DNA of 64,000 nucleotides from Aliamphritea spongicola (GTDB taxonomy: Bacteria; Pseudomonadota; Gammaproteobacteria; Pseudomonadales; Balneatricaceae), in assembly GCA_024347235.1 (NCBI GenBank), contig AP025283.1, positions 2,170,001 through 2,234,000 on the forward strand, in the 5' to 3' direction. The notes below the pieces were generated by a model that was not told where the DNA came from, made no database searches, and saw only the letters and a program-made list of their open reading frames with translations. Within the stretch, counting starts at the first letter, position 1. Each line of letters begins with the position of its first letter. Positions 47,117 to 58,881 of this stretch are shown here, in pieces. Made by a program: the position numbers and the translations under genes.

Positions 47117-47623
47117 ATTTTATCGCTCCATGAATTAAATTGTGTCGTGTACTGCCTGAATAAATCAACACGTATTGGTTTAGCGCAACTTTAGAGTAAG
47201 TTATGTTGGAATTCAAACGGTTTTGTCGCTTTTGTTTGAAATAATTACTGAAGTTTCAGGTCTGTGCTGTAGCGCAAGGGTTGAGTGTTGCAGGGCTGCG
47301 CAATGGCGTCGCAGATTACCAGTGCGAAAAAGGTTTGTATGAATTATTCAGCAAAAGTTCAGAAAAATAGAAGAAACTTTGTTTTGACTTTGTTAATATG
47401 CGCGCTCTTCGGGGAGAAAACGTTCTGCAAGCTAAGGCTTGTGCTGGCTGATATGTTCATATCAGGCATCTTTCCCCGCGACTAAAGGTTGATACGAGTG
47501 TTAAGTTTCAAACGGTTTGAAGCTTTCGTAGTCGCTAAAGAATTCGTATTGTAAGGAATCATTTGCCCAAGGGTCTCGACGGGCGAGCTGCATTGTTATG
47601 CAGCAATGATGCAAGGAAAACGC
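47117..47623. promoter_or_regulatory. Long divergent intergenic region before the WcaJ-like gene
   Basis: No convincing gene was found in these 507 bases; a short open frame at 47285-47485 has no recognisable features. A perfect inverted repeat, CTGATATG-TT-CATATCAG, lies at 47448-47465. The stretch CATTGTTATGCAGCAATG near 47592 could form a small hairpin. The region must contain promoters for both flanking genes. No JUMPstart/ops element was seen. Confidence 0.45.
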
Positions 47624-49068
47624 CATGACTGCGCACATTAATACCATACAGGTATCACGCTCGCACGCACGTAAAAACGTTTGCTGAGCAATCATCGTTC
47701 CCTGGCCCACTGGGTGCAGATTCTTGCTGACCTTTGTGTGATTGTGGCCAGCTTACTTTTTCTTACCTATCTGAAACATTCTGCAATTAGCAGCGAATAC
47801 CGTGTACTGGCGACGGTGTCAGTACTGTTAATGTTTATTGTTTACCCTACTCAGGGTTTATATCGTCGTTCTGGTGGGCATCTGAACAACCTAATGCGAT
47901 TAGGTGTGGCCTGGGGGCTGGTTTGTCTCTTACTGGCGCTGGCAGGTTTTGTCACAAAACCAGCGAAATGTTCTCCCGTGAAGTGCTGTTGCAATGGGCA
48001 GTGGTTGCTTATCTGCTACAGGGTATCAACCACATTGTTTTACGTACTTTGTACAAACACTACAAAGTAATGTTTGCCCGAGAGATTCCAACCCTTGTAG
48101 TTGGTACAGGAGATTTAGCAAAACACCTGGTCAATAACCTGAATTCAAATAACTGGTTGCCAGATCGTGTTTCTGGTTTTGTGTTTGTTAACGACAAGCC
48201 CCGTGATTCTGAAATTCAGGAAGCTTTTTCCTTACCCATTCTTGGTCATGTTGATGAGCTGCGGCAGATCATAAAGCAGCAGAATATCCGCCGTGTATAC
48301 ATCGCCTTACCGGTGAAGTCCTCAGAAACCATTGAAGCGCTTCACATCGACTTGCTGGATATGAATGTAGATGTGATATGGGTGCCGGATATTTTTGCGA
48401 TGAGCTTATTAAACCATTCAGTACGGGAGGTGGCAGGTATGCCGCTTATATCGTTGAATGAAAGCCCAATGACATCCAGTAAAACATCCATTTTTATGAA
48501 AGGCGTGATGGACCGTTCAATTGCGCTTATCAGCCTTATTCTGCTTAGCCCTGTATTTATGGCGGTAGCGATTGCAGTGAAGCGATCTTCACCTGGCCCC
48601 GTATTCTTCAAACAGGAACGCCATGGTTGGGATGGCAAGGTAATTAAAGTCTGGAAGTTTCGAAGTATGAAGCTTCATGAAGATGCCGAAGTAAAACAAG
48701 CAACTAAGGGTGATAGCCGTATCACAAAAGTAGGTGCTTTTATCCGTCGTACCTCAATTGATGAGCTTCCTCAGCTTATAAACGTATTGCAGGGAACTAT
48801 GTCGCTTGTAGGTCCTCGCCCCCATGCGGTTGCTCATAACGAATATTACTCTGGCAAGGTAGATGCCTATTTGGCACGCCACCGCATCAAGCCTGGCATT
48901 ACAGGCCTTGCACAAATTAGTGGCTGCCGTGGTGAAACAGAAACGATCGATAAAATGCAGAAACGTGTGGAGTTTGATCTTAGTTATATCAATAACTGGT
49001 CTTTGATGGGCGATATAAAAATCCTAATCAAAACGCCATTAAGCTTGTTGAGTAAAGATATTTATTAA
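47624..49068 (+). CDS. Undecaprenyl-phosphate sugar-1-phosphate transferase (WcaJ family), frame-broken
   Basis: This membrane enzyme starts the repeat unit by moving a hexose-1-phosphate onto undecaprenyl phosphate. Four N-terminal helices and a Rossmann-like CoA-binding domain (PTLVVGTGDLAKHLVNNLN) precede the catalytic domain: KGVMDRSIALISLILLSPVF, KRSSPGPVFFKQERHGWDGKVIKVWKFRSM, FIRRTSIDELPQLINVLQG, SLVGPRPHAVAHNEYY and KPGITGLAQISGCRGET. ATG 47624 with AAGGA upstream is the likely start (MTAHINTIQVSRSHARKN); missing bases lie near 47678 and 47955. It opens the plus-strand assembly operon. Length after repair is about 480 residues. Confidence 0.9.
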
Positions 49069-49069
49069 T

Positions 49070-50206
49070 ATGGAAGATGTTTTGAAAAAGGTTTGCTATG
49101 TAAGGCGATTATTTATGCATACATATTTGTCTACTTTTATGCTTAAATCTTTTGAGTTTAATTACTTTGGGAGTTATCAGGAGGTTTCATATTCGCTAGG
49201 GCCGTGGTTTTTGCAGCGGTATATATTATTAGTAGTTAATGTTTTTTTGTCTTTTGTATCTTTATTTCTACGGTTCTGATCGTAAAATTTATATTTGGAT
49301 CAGTATTGCTATGTCGATTTGTTTGATTCAGATTTATTATGAAGAATATACAGGGTTGTATGTGATAGCTGGTGGTTTGGCTGCAGTATGTTTGATTAAT
49401 GGAGCAAAGTATATAAGATTTAATCGATTAGAAAACTTTGTTTTAATCGTTTTTGGTTTCATATACGCTTCAATACTTGGTTTTTAGAATAAATGATCGC
49501 GTTACTGGTTCATATTTAGATCCAAATATATCGGGTTATTATTTGTTTCTTGTGTATCTTGTTGTACGAATGAAAGAAATTAAAACGGTATCTATCTATA
49601 TATTGGTTGTAGGTTTGATCAGTTTAAGCAGAAATTTTATATTGGCTGTGATGCTATTTGAATTGTTGAGTGTTTTAAATCGATCACAAAAATAAGAAGA
49701 GTGTTTGAGTGTTTTTCAATAAGGCTTATAACACTTTTAAGTATTGGTGCTATTACTGGTTTATCCTACTTTTATGTAGGATTTGTTGATTTTAGAGAAG
49801 ATATAGGAGGGTCGAAGGAGAGGCTTACTACTATCGCTGATTCTTCAAATTATCTTAGGTTTGCAGCTAACATAGATTTTATTGACCGGGTTGCTGAAGG
49901 TGATTTTATAATTGTTGGTAACGGATCTAATATCGATGATAGAACCTCCCATAGACCGCATAATGCATTTTTCAGAGCAGGGTATAGGTATGGTATTTTA
50001 CTAAGTATTTTAGCTGTGTTTATATATTTTTATGTTGTAAAAAATACTACAGGGAAACTATACCAGTAATATGGTCACTGTTTGCTTACTACTCGTTTCT
50101 TAATGATTTTATAACTGGTAACGAAATTGTATTACTTGTGGTGATTTTAGTGATTATATTACAAAGGGATGCCGAGAGACATGAATGTTCTAATAAATAT
50201 ATCTAA
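49070..50206 (+). CDS. Wzy-like polysaccharide polymerase, AT-rich and frame-broken
   Basis: Successive pieces give a polytopic protein: LGPWFLQRYILLVVNVF, SFVSLFLYFYGSDRKIYIWISI, LYVIAGGLAAVCLI, RVTGSYLDPNISGYYLFLVYLVV, ISLSRNFILAVMLFELLSVL, a soluble loop (REDIGGSKERLTTIADSSNYLRFAANIDFI), then HNAFFRAGYRYGILLSILAVFIYFY and the last helices. The arrangement and the HNAF(F)RAGYRYG motif are typical of Wzy-type polymerases. Breaks lie near 49260, 49485, 49697 and 50058. Base composition is much more AT-rich than upstream. It overlaps the next gene by about 25 bases. Confidence 0.75.
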
Positions 50207-51363
50207 CCCAGAAGACTATAAGTTTTTGCTAGAATGAATGACTATTTTGATGAGAATGGTTGGAATGTCGAATACTTAGCAAATAATTTAGCTATTTGGT
50301 TTTACTTGAAAATTAATTTTAAGAAAGTATATGTATTAAAAAAAGTAAAAATACAAAATACACAAGACTTTAGTCAAAGTTTTTCTGCTCTTACAGGGCG
50401 GTTGACTGCTGATGAATGTGGTGTTGTGTATAATTCATATTATGATTTCTTATCTGAAAAATATAAGTCTAGAAAGTGGGATGTTATCGTTATACCCAGT
50501 GGTAGATTGATAGGGCAGTTAGCTATCAAGGATTTTTCTAAAAATATAAGATTAAAACAATATATGTAGGCTATGGGAATATTCCAAATAGGACATTCGT
50601 AGATCCTGCGGGAACAGATATGCAAAGCTATTTATATAAATATCCCGAGATACTAGATGAATATGATTTAGATTATAAGGAATATGAAAATTGGAAAAAC
50701 ACTTATTTGAAGAATAAGTTTGAGCAGCATGTTATTGGTCAGGCTCGCAAAATTAATGTTGGTTTTTACTTGAAGAAAGTCATTCAAGTCGTAGCTTGTT
50801 ATTTAGAAAGGTGGTTTCAGCTAACATCAGAAAACTCTTATACGTATAAGAATATTTTTGATGTAAAGAAAGTGAGTCATAAATTTGATGAGTTAGATCC
50901 TTCTTGTGAATATTATTTTTTTCCGATGCAGGTAAGTACAGATGCTCAAATTATATTGAATTATGATAAGGATTCAGTTATTGAAGCATTAAAGGAAGCT
51001 ATTAATATGGCTTCTAAAGATAAAGTAAAATTAATTGTAAAACCTCATCCAGCTGAGATTGATTATAAAACTTTATCTGAATTAAAAGAAATGCATGAGA
51101 ATAAGTTATTCACGTTAGTAAATGATAATACTTTTGAATTAATTAAAGGTGCTAAAAGAGTTATTACGGTAAACTCAACTGTAGGACTAGAAAGTATGAT
51201 TGTTGGTACGCCAGTAACCTTCTTGGGTAATTCTTTTTATTCGTCATTTGATCATGACAGGCTAGCTCGATATGTAATGAATTATTTGATAAAAATAGAA
51301 TATTTTTCTAGTAATAAGATATCGAATAATGATGTGAATCATTTCTTTTCAAGAGCTAAGTAA
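50181..51363 (+). CDS. KpsS-like capsule biosynthesis protein (possible Kdo transferase), frame-broken
   Basis: The protein opens MNVLINISNPEDYKFF. Its C-terminal part contains CEYYFFPMQVSTDAQIILNY, VKLIVKPHPAEIDYKTLSEL, ELIKGAKRVITVNSTVGLESMIVGTPVTFLGNSFYSS. This FFP(L/M)QV-(S/T)DAQI and VNS(T)VG(L)E pattern is the hallmark of the Capsule_synth family (KpsC/KpsS), whose studied members transfer Kdo. Missing bases lie near 50233 and 50562. Four Kdo-synthesis genes follow within 2.1 kb, which supports Kdo as donor. About 395 residues matches KpsS length. Confidence 0.78.
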
Positions 51364-51369
51364 GAATAG

Positions 51370-52443
51370 ATGAACATGAAAAATAATATATCTGTTATTC
51401 ATGTCGTTGAGGCGACAGCTACAGGAACGCTATCAATGGTCAGTTTGTTAGCAAATATCCAAGTACGCCAAGGATATAGTGTTTCTGTTATATATTCGTT
51501 AAGAAGTGAGTCTCCAAAAATATAGCTGATTATTTTGATTCTTCTGTCAGTCTGCATCAGATTCAAATGTCTAGTCCTTTTCTCAAATTATTAAGCTTCT
51601 TTAAAATAAGAAGGGGCTTGTTATATAAGAATGCCGATCATATTTTCTTACATTCTTCTTTTGCTGGTTTTATAGGAAGGGTGGCATCAATAGGTATAAA
51701 CGGTAATTATTATTATATTCCTCATTGCATTTCATTTATGAGGAAAGATTTGTCAAAAAATAAAAGGAAGGTGTTTGTATTTCTAGAAAAACTGGCTAAT
51801 TTGAAAAAATGCACCTACCTTGCTTGTTCAAATAGTGAAAGAGAAGAAATACAAAAGGAGATACCTAACGCCTCGGTATTATTACTCGAAAATGCTGTAG
51901 ATGTGCCGTTTTGGGAGAGTACAAGGGATAGCGAGAGAGAAAATATTATAATAAATGTAGGTCAAATACGGATACAAAAACCCAGTTATGTTTGCAGAAA
52001 TTTGTAAGCTAACTAAAAGCTAAATAAAGATGTACGGTTTTTGGGTGGGTGATGGTGATGAATATTATAAACAAGTTTTGGTGGATTCGGGAGTAGAAGT
52101 CTTAGGTTGGAAATCAAAAGATGAAGTAAAGGACTTACTCGAAAAATCAAAAATTTACTTGTCTACATCTTTATGGGAGGGCCTTCCTGTATCACCAATT
52201 GAAAGTATGATAGCCGGTGCCGTACCTGTTTTGTCTGATTGCTCTGGAAACAAAGATTTAATTTCTAATGGTATAAATGGATTTACATTTGAAGCTGCAC
52301 AGAAAGCAGTGGATCATATTGTACGACTTATTGATAATGAGGAGTTGTTTAATAGTATATCCTTTGAAGCCGAAGGTACCAGTAAAAATCGGTATTCCAT
52401 AGAGCGATATCAAAATCAAATTACAGATATTATGGGAGTATAG
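51370..52443 (+). CDS. GT4-family glycosyltransferase, frame-broken
   Basis: This GT-B retaining glycosyltransferase shows N-terminal ISVIHVVEATATGTLSMVSLLANIQVRQGYSVSVIY and HIFLHSSFAGFIGRVASIGI, then YYIPHCISFM. C-terminal motifs are NVGQIRIQK-NPVMFAEI, FLWVGDGDEYYKQVL, LGWKSKDEVKDLLEKSKIYLSTSLWEGLPVSPIESMIAGAVPVLSD (E-x7-E donor site), CSGNKDLI and NGFTF. Missing bases lie near 51525, 51980 and 52020. It probably adds one sugar of the repeat unit; donor and acceptor are unknown. It starts 6 bases after the KpsS-like stop. Confidence 0.85.
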
Positions 52444-52445
52444 AT

Positions 52446-53453
52446 ATGGCTGATGGTTGTGCTGTTATTTTTGGTGGATCTGGTTTTATAGGTTCTCATT
52501 TTTCTCAATACCTTTTGGATAATCATATAGTTAGTAAGGTATTAGTATTTGATATAGAACCGTTAGATATTGAAAGAACAACATTAGAGTATAAATTGTT
52601 TGTTGAAAGCGAAAAATCGAATATCAATATTGCGATGTTCGAGCTGAAATTGATTTACATGCTGAGAATGTAGAGCTTGTAGCAAACTTTGCAGCTGTTC
52701 ATCGTGAGCCTGGTCATCAAAACAATGAATACTATGAAACCAATCTTTAGGAGCAGAAAATGTCTGTTCTTGGGCTGAAAAACTGGATGTGAAAGCATTA
52801 TATTTACAAGCAGTATAGCGCCGTATGGACCGTCCGAGGCTGTCAAAGATGAAGAGTCTGTGCCTGCTCCAGTCACTGCGTATGGTGCATCTAAATTAGC
52901 AGCGGAAAAATTCATCAAGCTTGGCTTTGTAAAGATATCACTAATAGAAAACTTGTGATTGTTAGACCTGGAGTGGTTTTTGGAGCCGGAGAAGGTGGTA
53001 ACGTCTCTAGACTAATCAAAGCTACACTGAAAAATTCTTTTTATATGGGTAACAGAGATACCAGAAAAGCTGGCGTTTACGTAAAAGAATTGTGTAATGC
53101 AATGATTTGGGTATTAAATAACAAAACATCTAATGGGTTTGCATTATTTAATATGTCTATGAACCCGGACCTACAATACAAGAGTATGTTCAAATAATCT
53201 GCGAGACCGCTGAAGTTGAACGATTTGTTCCTAGCGTTCCATATTGGTGTATGCTTTCAATTTCTTATCCTATTGATATTCTGGCCAAGCTTTTTGGAAT
53301 TAATCAACCTATCAGTCCTGTTAGAATTAAAAAGCTAGTAAGGTCTAATAATATTCGTCCTGCTTTTTGTATGATAATGAATACCAATATAAATATACTT
53401 TTTCGCAAGCTATGTTGGACTGGAAAAGAGATAAACCATCTGAATGGAATTAG
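52446..53453 (+). CDS. NAD-dependent epimerase/dehydratase (SDR), heavily frame-broken
   Basis: An extended SDR with GGSGFIGSH (NAD motif), NFAAVHREPGH, TNLLGAENVCSWAEKLDVK, IFTSSIAPYGPSEAV, TAYGASKLAAEK (catalytic Tyr-x3-Lys), VIVRPGVVFGAGEGGNV and a C terminus DWKRDKPSEWN. At least five missing bases (near 52630, 52748, 52798, 52920 and 53165) plus one near 53365 restore about 336 residues. It supplies a modified nucleotide sugar to the polymer, but the substrate cannot be told. The stop at 53453 is 2 bases before kdsA. Confidence 0.78.
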
Positions 53454-53455
53454 AT

Positions 53456-54283
<828 letters not shown>

Positions 54284-54284
<1 letters not shown>

Positions 54285-54825
54285 TGAGTAATTTCCAGAA
54301 CTTAAAGCTTGTTCTGTTTGATGTTGACGGTGTGCTCACGAATGGTGATATTTACATTAATGAAAATGGGGAAGCATTCAAACAGTTCAATGTTAAAGAT
54401 GGTATTGCCATTTCTCTTTTAAAAGCTCACGGCATTATGACAGGTGTGGTTTCAGGAAAGAAAGTCTTTCTTTAAAGAAGCGTTGTGATCAGCTTGGATT
54501 TGATGTGGTATATACCGGATGCAGTAATAAAATAGAAGCATTAAAGCTTATTTCCAAGAAATATTCATTAACATATGAGGAAATAGCTTTCGTTGGTGAT
54601 GATATCATAGATATGCTGGTTTTAAGATCTGTTGGTTTTAGTTTTTCACCCAGTGATGCTCATCCTTCAATTAAAAATTGTGTAGATCATTTGATGAATT
54701 TGCCAGGCGGTAGAGGAGTGGCGCGGGAAATAGCAGATTATATCTTATTGAATAGAGGTCTTAATTTGGAACAGGCATATAAGCCTTTACTTGATCAATG
54801 GAACAATTTGGATGTAGTTCAATGA
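54284..54825 (+). CDS. kdsC: KdsC, Kdo-8-phosphate phosphatase, frame-broken
   Basis: This HAD-superfamily tetrameric phosphatase has the catalytic motif LVLFDVDGVLTNGDIYI, then FNVKDGIAISLLKAHGIMTGVVSGK, the third motif Lys region CSNKIEALKLI and the metal motif VGDDIIDMLVL. The end GGRGVAREIADYILL is characteristic of KdsC. One missing base near 54465 joins the frames into about 181 residues. The ATG overlaps the kdsA stop (TAATG), and the TGA overlaps the kdsB start. Confidence 0.92.
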
Positions 54826-55586
54826 TTGATTATTCAAATGTTCATATAGTTATTCCTGCTCGGTTTTTATCTAGTCGTTTGCCGGGTAAGCTTGTTGCAG
54901 ATGTTGCAGGTAAACCGTTGATTGTGCGAGTTTACGAGAATGTTATTTCAGCTACCTCCAAGATTGATGTTATTGTGGCTGTAGATGACATAAGAATTGC
55001 AGATATTTTAACTACTTATAATATTCCTTGGTGTATGACTTCAAGCAGTCATGACTCTGGGACAGACAGGATAGCTGAAGTTTGCTCTAGCATGGGGTGG
55101 CCGGAAACTGATTTAGTTATTAATGTTCAAGGTGACGAACCTTTATTGCCCAAAGGTGTTATTAATGACTTTATTAGTTTTTGTAAAGAGAATGATAACT
55201 TTGAAATGGCAACGATTACTTCGCCCTTTGGTGACCTAGACGATATATTTGATACTAATGTAGTTAAAGTCATTTCAAATAAAAATAATTTTGCAAACTA
55301 TTTCTCCAGAAGTGTCATTCCGTTTGATAGAGACTCTATTCTAAGTCAAGAATATATCCAAAGTTATCAGAAACATATTGGCGTGTACGCTTATAATGTT
55401 GCTACTTTATTTGAGATAACAAACTCAGAGTCAGTTGCAAATGAGAATCTAGAAAAATTGGAACAATTACGTGCTTTATGGTTGGGTATTTCTATCAAAA
55501 TTATGAATGTAGATTGCCAAATTCCACATGGCGTAGATACTTCTGAAGACTTGCAAAAGGTAGTTGAATTCTTTAAGGATAAGTGA
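54822..55586 (+). CDS. kdsB: KdsB, CMP-Kdo synthetase
   Basis: This enzyme activates Kdo with CTP to CMP-Kdo. The 254-residue frame is intact: VHIVIPARFLSSRLPGKLVADVAGKPLIVRVYE, VAVDDIRIADILTTY, SSSHDSGTDRIAEV, LVINVQGDEPLLPKGVI (metal-binding Asp), KHIGVYAYNVATL and EKLEQLRALWLGISI. It starts inside the kdsC stop (ATGA overlap). The donor CMP-Kdo would serve the KpsS-like protein at 50181 and/or lipid A; a dedicated polysaccharide role is inferred from location. Confidence 0.95.
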   Translation: MIDYSNVHIVIPARFLSSRLPGKLVADVAGKPLIVRVYENVISATSKIDVIVAVDDIRIADILTTYNIPWCMTSSSHDSGTDRIAEVCSSMGWPETDLVINVQGDEPLLPKGVINDFISFCKENDNFEMATITSPFGDLDDIFDTNVVKVISNKNNFANYFSRSVIPFDRDSILSQEYIQSYQKHIGVYAYNVATLFEITNSESVANENLEKLEQLRALWLGISIKIMNVDCQIPHGVDTSEDLQKVVEFFKDK

Positions 55587-55594
55587 TTTTTAAT

Positions 55595-56515
55595 ATGGAT
55601 TATTCAAGCATAGCAATTAAGGTTTTTGAAATTGAGTCTCAGGCGGTTTTGGATTTAAGTAAAAATTGAACTCTGACTTTGATCGCTCAATACGTAAAAT
55701 TATAGACACTTCTGGTCGTGTGATAATTTGCGGAATGGGAAAGTCAGGAATTATCGGGAAAAAGATAGCAGCTACATTAGCGAGCACAGGGACTCCCAGT
55801 TTCTTTATGCATCCTGGTGAAGCGTTTCATGGAGACCTTGGTATGGTGACTAGTAATGATGTTTTCATTGCTATTTCCAACTCAGGCGAAACAGATGAAG
55901 TGCTTAAGCTCATTCCGTTCCTTAAAGATAATGGAAACTTTATCATTTCTTTAACAGGAAGCCCGTCCTCTACACTCGCTTTATCGTCTGATAGCCACTT
56001 AAATGTTGGCGTTTCGGAAGAGGCTTGCCCCTTAAGTTAGCCCCTACATCATCAACTACAGCAACACTTGCAATGGGAGATGCATTAGCAGTCACTTTAA
56101 TGAAGGCGAGAAATTTTCAACCAGAAAATTTTGCAAGGTTTCATCCTGGAGGCTCATTAGGACGGCGTTTATTATCTCGCGTAAGTGACGAAATGTACTC
56201 GAAAACTTACCATTTATTGACTCTTCGGCTTCTTCCAGTGAGCTTATAAGTGTAATGACTGAAGGACGGTTAGGCATTGCAATTGTTCAAGATGCCAATT
56301 GTATGGCAATAGTCACAGATGGAGATGTGCGACGTTCTATCGAAATTTATAATGAAAAGTTTTTCAAAACGCGTCTCCGATTTAATGACATCTAATCCTC
56401 AATGTATTAGCAGTACAGCAAGGGTTGAGGATGCATTAGTTTTGATGGAAGCAAGTAGTATCACCACTTTGTTAGTGACAGAGGGAGTGATATTGTTGGA
56501 GTGTTCAAAAAGTAA
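55595..56515 (+). CDS. kdsD: KdsD, arabinose-5-phosphate isomerase, frame-broken
   Basis: This enzyme turns ribulose 5-phosphate into arabinose 5-phosphate for KdsA. The SIS domain shows VIICGMGKSGIIGKKIAATLASTGTPSFFMHPGEAFHGDLGM, AISNSGETDEVLKLIPFL, LAPTSSTTATLAMGDALAV and FARFHPGGSLGRRL. Two CBS domains follow (SVMTEGRLGIAIVQDANCMAIVTDGDVRR; MTSNPQCISSTARVEDALVLM). Missing bases lie near 55668, 56033, 56200 and 56484. About 307 residues. The reading frame ends at TAA 56513-56515, one base before the flippase start. Confidence 0.93.
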
Positions 56516-56516
56516 C

Positions 56517-57767
56517 ATGAGCTTCGATTTTATAAAGCATGTTTTAGTTGTAGTGTTTGCGCGAGGGCTTGGTGCTATTTCAATGTTTTTATTAAACTTT
56601 GTTGTAGCTTATACCATGCCCTTGAAAGAAGCAGGAGTTTTCTTTTTCTCTCTAACAATTTTGATGGTCTTAGCGCCAATATCCTTGCTAGGTTTGCAAC
56701 AAACGGCAGTTAAAATTGTTGGGGCTTCATTTGAGCAGAACGACTGGTCCAAGATAAATTCTTTTTAAATTGAGTATTAAGTACTCTTTAATGTGCTTGC
56801 TAGGGCTCTCAGCGGCTATCTTGCTTTTATTCGAGCCCTTGATAAGTCATTTATTTGTTAAAGAGTTCACTAAATTACATTTGTTTTTGCTGCCAATTGT
56901 TACTGTGTTTGGTATCACTATTTTAATAGCACATCACTTTCAGGGGATAAAACTACCTCTGTATGCTGTATTCCTTTCATCTATATGTGTGCAGTTTGTT
57001 GCATCAATTTTAATTTTTCTTTTGGTGTAGATTCAGCGTTAGAGGGTCTTTACTGCCTCTTTGTTAGCTCTTTATTGTCTTTTGTTCTAGCTTTATATCT
57101 TTGGATAAGTAAATCACAAAGTCATGGAGGGTCTGGTGAGAACTTAACAACTAAGTATATCTTTGAGAGTGCAACTCCGCTTTGGGTTGTTGTTGCAATG
57201 AATCTCTCTGTGCAATGGGGAAGTCAACTTGTAGCAGGCATTTTTATCAGTCCCGAAGATTTAGCCCTTTTGTCAGTTGCTCAAAGAATAGCGAATTTAG
57301 TCAGCTTTGTATTAATAGCTTTAAATTTGGTTGTCAGTCCTAAATTTTCAGCTTTAAATGTAGAAAAAAGTATAGTGATTTAACTTCCTTAATGTATAAA
57401 TCATCACTTTTTTAATCGTTATAACCACGCCTGTTATAGTCTTTATTGCTATATATCCAGAGTTATTACTTGGAGTGTTTGGTAATGAATTTATTCAAGC
57501 CGGAAATATTCTTATTATATTATCTGTAGGTCAGTTTGCGAGCGTGATTGTCGGGCCTACGAATATGTTTTTGGCTATGACTGGTAATGAAAAAAATTAC
57601 GAAACATTACTGTTTTAAGTGGTTCTGTTTCAATCATATTTTCGTTTGTTTTTATTTATAGCTTTGGGGTGGTTGGCGCTGCTTTTGCAACGCTATCTGC
57701 CTTGTTAATCCAAAGTATATTGTCCTTTGTGTATGTCCAAAAGTATTTGAGAAGTCTCACTGTTTAG
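56517..57767 (+). CDS. Wzx-type flippase (polysaccharide transporter), heavily frame-broken
   Basis: The pieces add up to a 12-helix MOP-superfamily protein: FIKHVLVVVFARGLGAISMFLLNFVVAYTMPLKEAGVFFFSLTIL, LGLQQTAVKIVG, FLLPIVTVFGITILIAHHFQG, SATPLWVVVAMNLSVQWGSQLVAG, LALLSVAQRIANLVSFVLIALNLVVSPKFSAL, IAIYPELLLGVFGNEF, GQFASVIVGPTNMFLAMTGNE and SFGVVGAAFATLSALLIQSILSFVYV. Five or so missing bases (near 56766, 57025, 57375, 57410 and 57595). It moves lipid-linked repeat units across the inner membrane. It is the last plus-strand gene of the AT-rich island. Confidence 0.83.
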
Positions 57768-57786
57768 TTGACGAAATAATATGTTC

Positions 57787-58803
57787 TTAATACCCCATAG
57801 GATTCTGTTTCTGCCAGTTCCAGTGGTCTCTTACCATTTCTTCCAGTGAGTACTTGGTTTTCCAGCCCAACTCTTTCTCGGTAAATGTCGGATCAGCAAA
57901 GAATTCAGCGATATCACCGGCACGGCGTTCTGCGAACTTATAACTGATAGTTTGTTCTGTCACGCGCTGGAATGTATTTACAACGTCCAGAACCGAGTAG
58001 CCATGACCCGTTCCCAGGTTATAGGCAACGCAACCATGTTTACCTGAGTCTTTAGTGATCTTTTGCAGCGCTGTCAGATGGCCCTGTGCCAGGTCCACGA
58101 CATGGATGTAATCGCGGATACCTGTGCCATCCGGAGTAGGGTAGTCGTTGCCAAAGATACTCAGGCATTCGAGTTTACCGCTGGCAACCTGTGCAACATA
58201 AGGCATCAGGTTGTTTGGTATACCTTCCGGATCTTCACCAATTTTACCTGTATGGTGCGCGCCAACCGGATTGAAGTAACGCAGTAAGGCTGTATCCCAA
58301 CGTTTGTCTGCCATGGCTGCGTCGCGAAGTACTTCTTCTACCATGAATTTTGTGCGGCCGTAGGTATTAGCTGGTCGCAGTGGGAAGTCTTCCCTCAGTG
58401 CCGGCGTATCAGGTTCGCCGTATACAGTGGCCGACGAGCTGAAAACAAACTTAAAGCATTCATGTGCGGCCATTACCTCACACAGTGTAATGGTCGCAGC
58501 CAGGTTGTTTTGGTAATACTTCAGCGGAAACGCCATGGATTCACCCACCGCTTTATAACCTGCAAAATGAATGACTGCTTCGATGTCATTTTCTCTGAAG
58601 ATGATGTTCAGCAGTTCAGCATCCGCGACGTCGCCTTTGGCAAGTCCCGGGCGGGTGCCGGTGATGGTTTCGATGCGGTTAAGGACTTCCGGTTTGGCAT
58701 TACTGAAGTTGTCGAGAATGAGTACGTCGTAGCCTGCCTGAATGAGTTCTACACAGGTGTGGCTGCCAATGTAGCCGGCGCCGCCGGTAACCAGAATTGT
58801 CAT
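57787..58803 (-). CDS. galE: GalE, UDP-glucose 4-epimerase
   Basis: This enzyme interconverts UDP-glucose and UDP-galactose and supplies sugars to the polysaccharide. The 338-residue frame is intact: ILVTGGAGYIGSHTCVELI (NAD motif), VIHFAGYKAVGESM, FVFSSSATVYGEP, TYGRTKFMVEEVL (catalytic Tyr-x3-Lys), LRYFNPVGAHHTGKIGEDP and IRDYIHVVDLAQGH. It faces the flippase gene tail to tail with 19 bases between, and its base composition returns to the window average. It marks the edge of the AT-rich island. Confidence 0.96.
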   Translation of the reverse strand: MTILVTGGAGYIGSHTCVELIQAGYDVLILDNFSNAKPEVLNRIETITGTRPGLAKGDVADAELLNIIFRENDIEAVIHFAGYKAVGESMAFPLKYYQNNLAATITLCEVMAAHECFKFVFSSSATVYGEPDTPALREDFPLRPANTYGRTKFMVEEVLRDAAMADKRWDTALLRYFNPVGAHHTGKIGEDPEGIPNNLMPYVAQVASGKLECLSIFGNDYPTPDGTGIRDYIHVVDLAQGHLTALQKITKDSGKHGCVAYNLGTGHGYSVLDVVNTFQRVTEQTISYKFAERRAGDIAEFFADPTFTEKELGWKTKYSLEEMVRDHWNWQKQNPMGY

Positions 58804-58881
58804 TTTGTATCCTTATACCTTGAGTGTGTTATCCGTTTTCTTGAGCAAAATTATACAGGTGTTTCGTGCCACTGATAATTG

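Noticed and set aside
47285-47485. Short open frame of 66 codons in the WcaJ upstream region
   Set aside because: There is no convincing ribosome site, unusual composition and no recognisable motif. The region is better read as promoter sequence.
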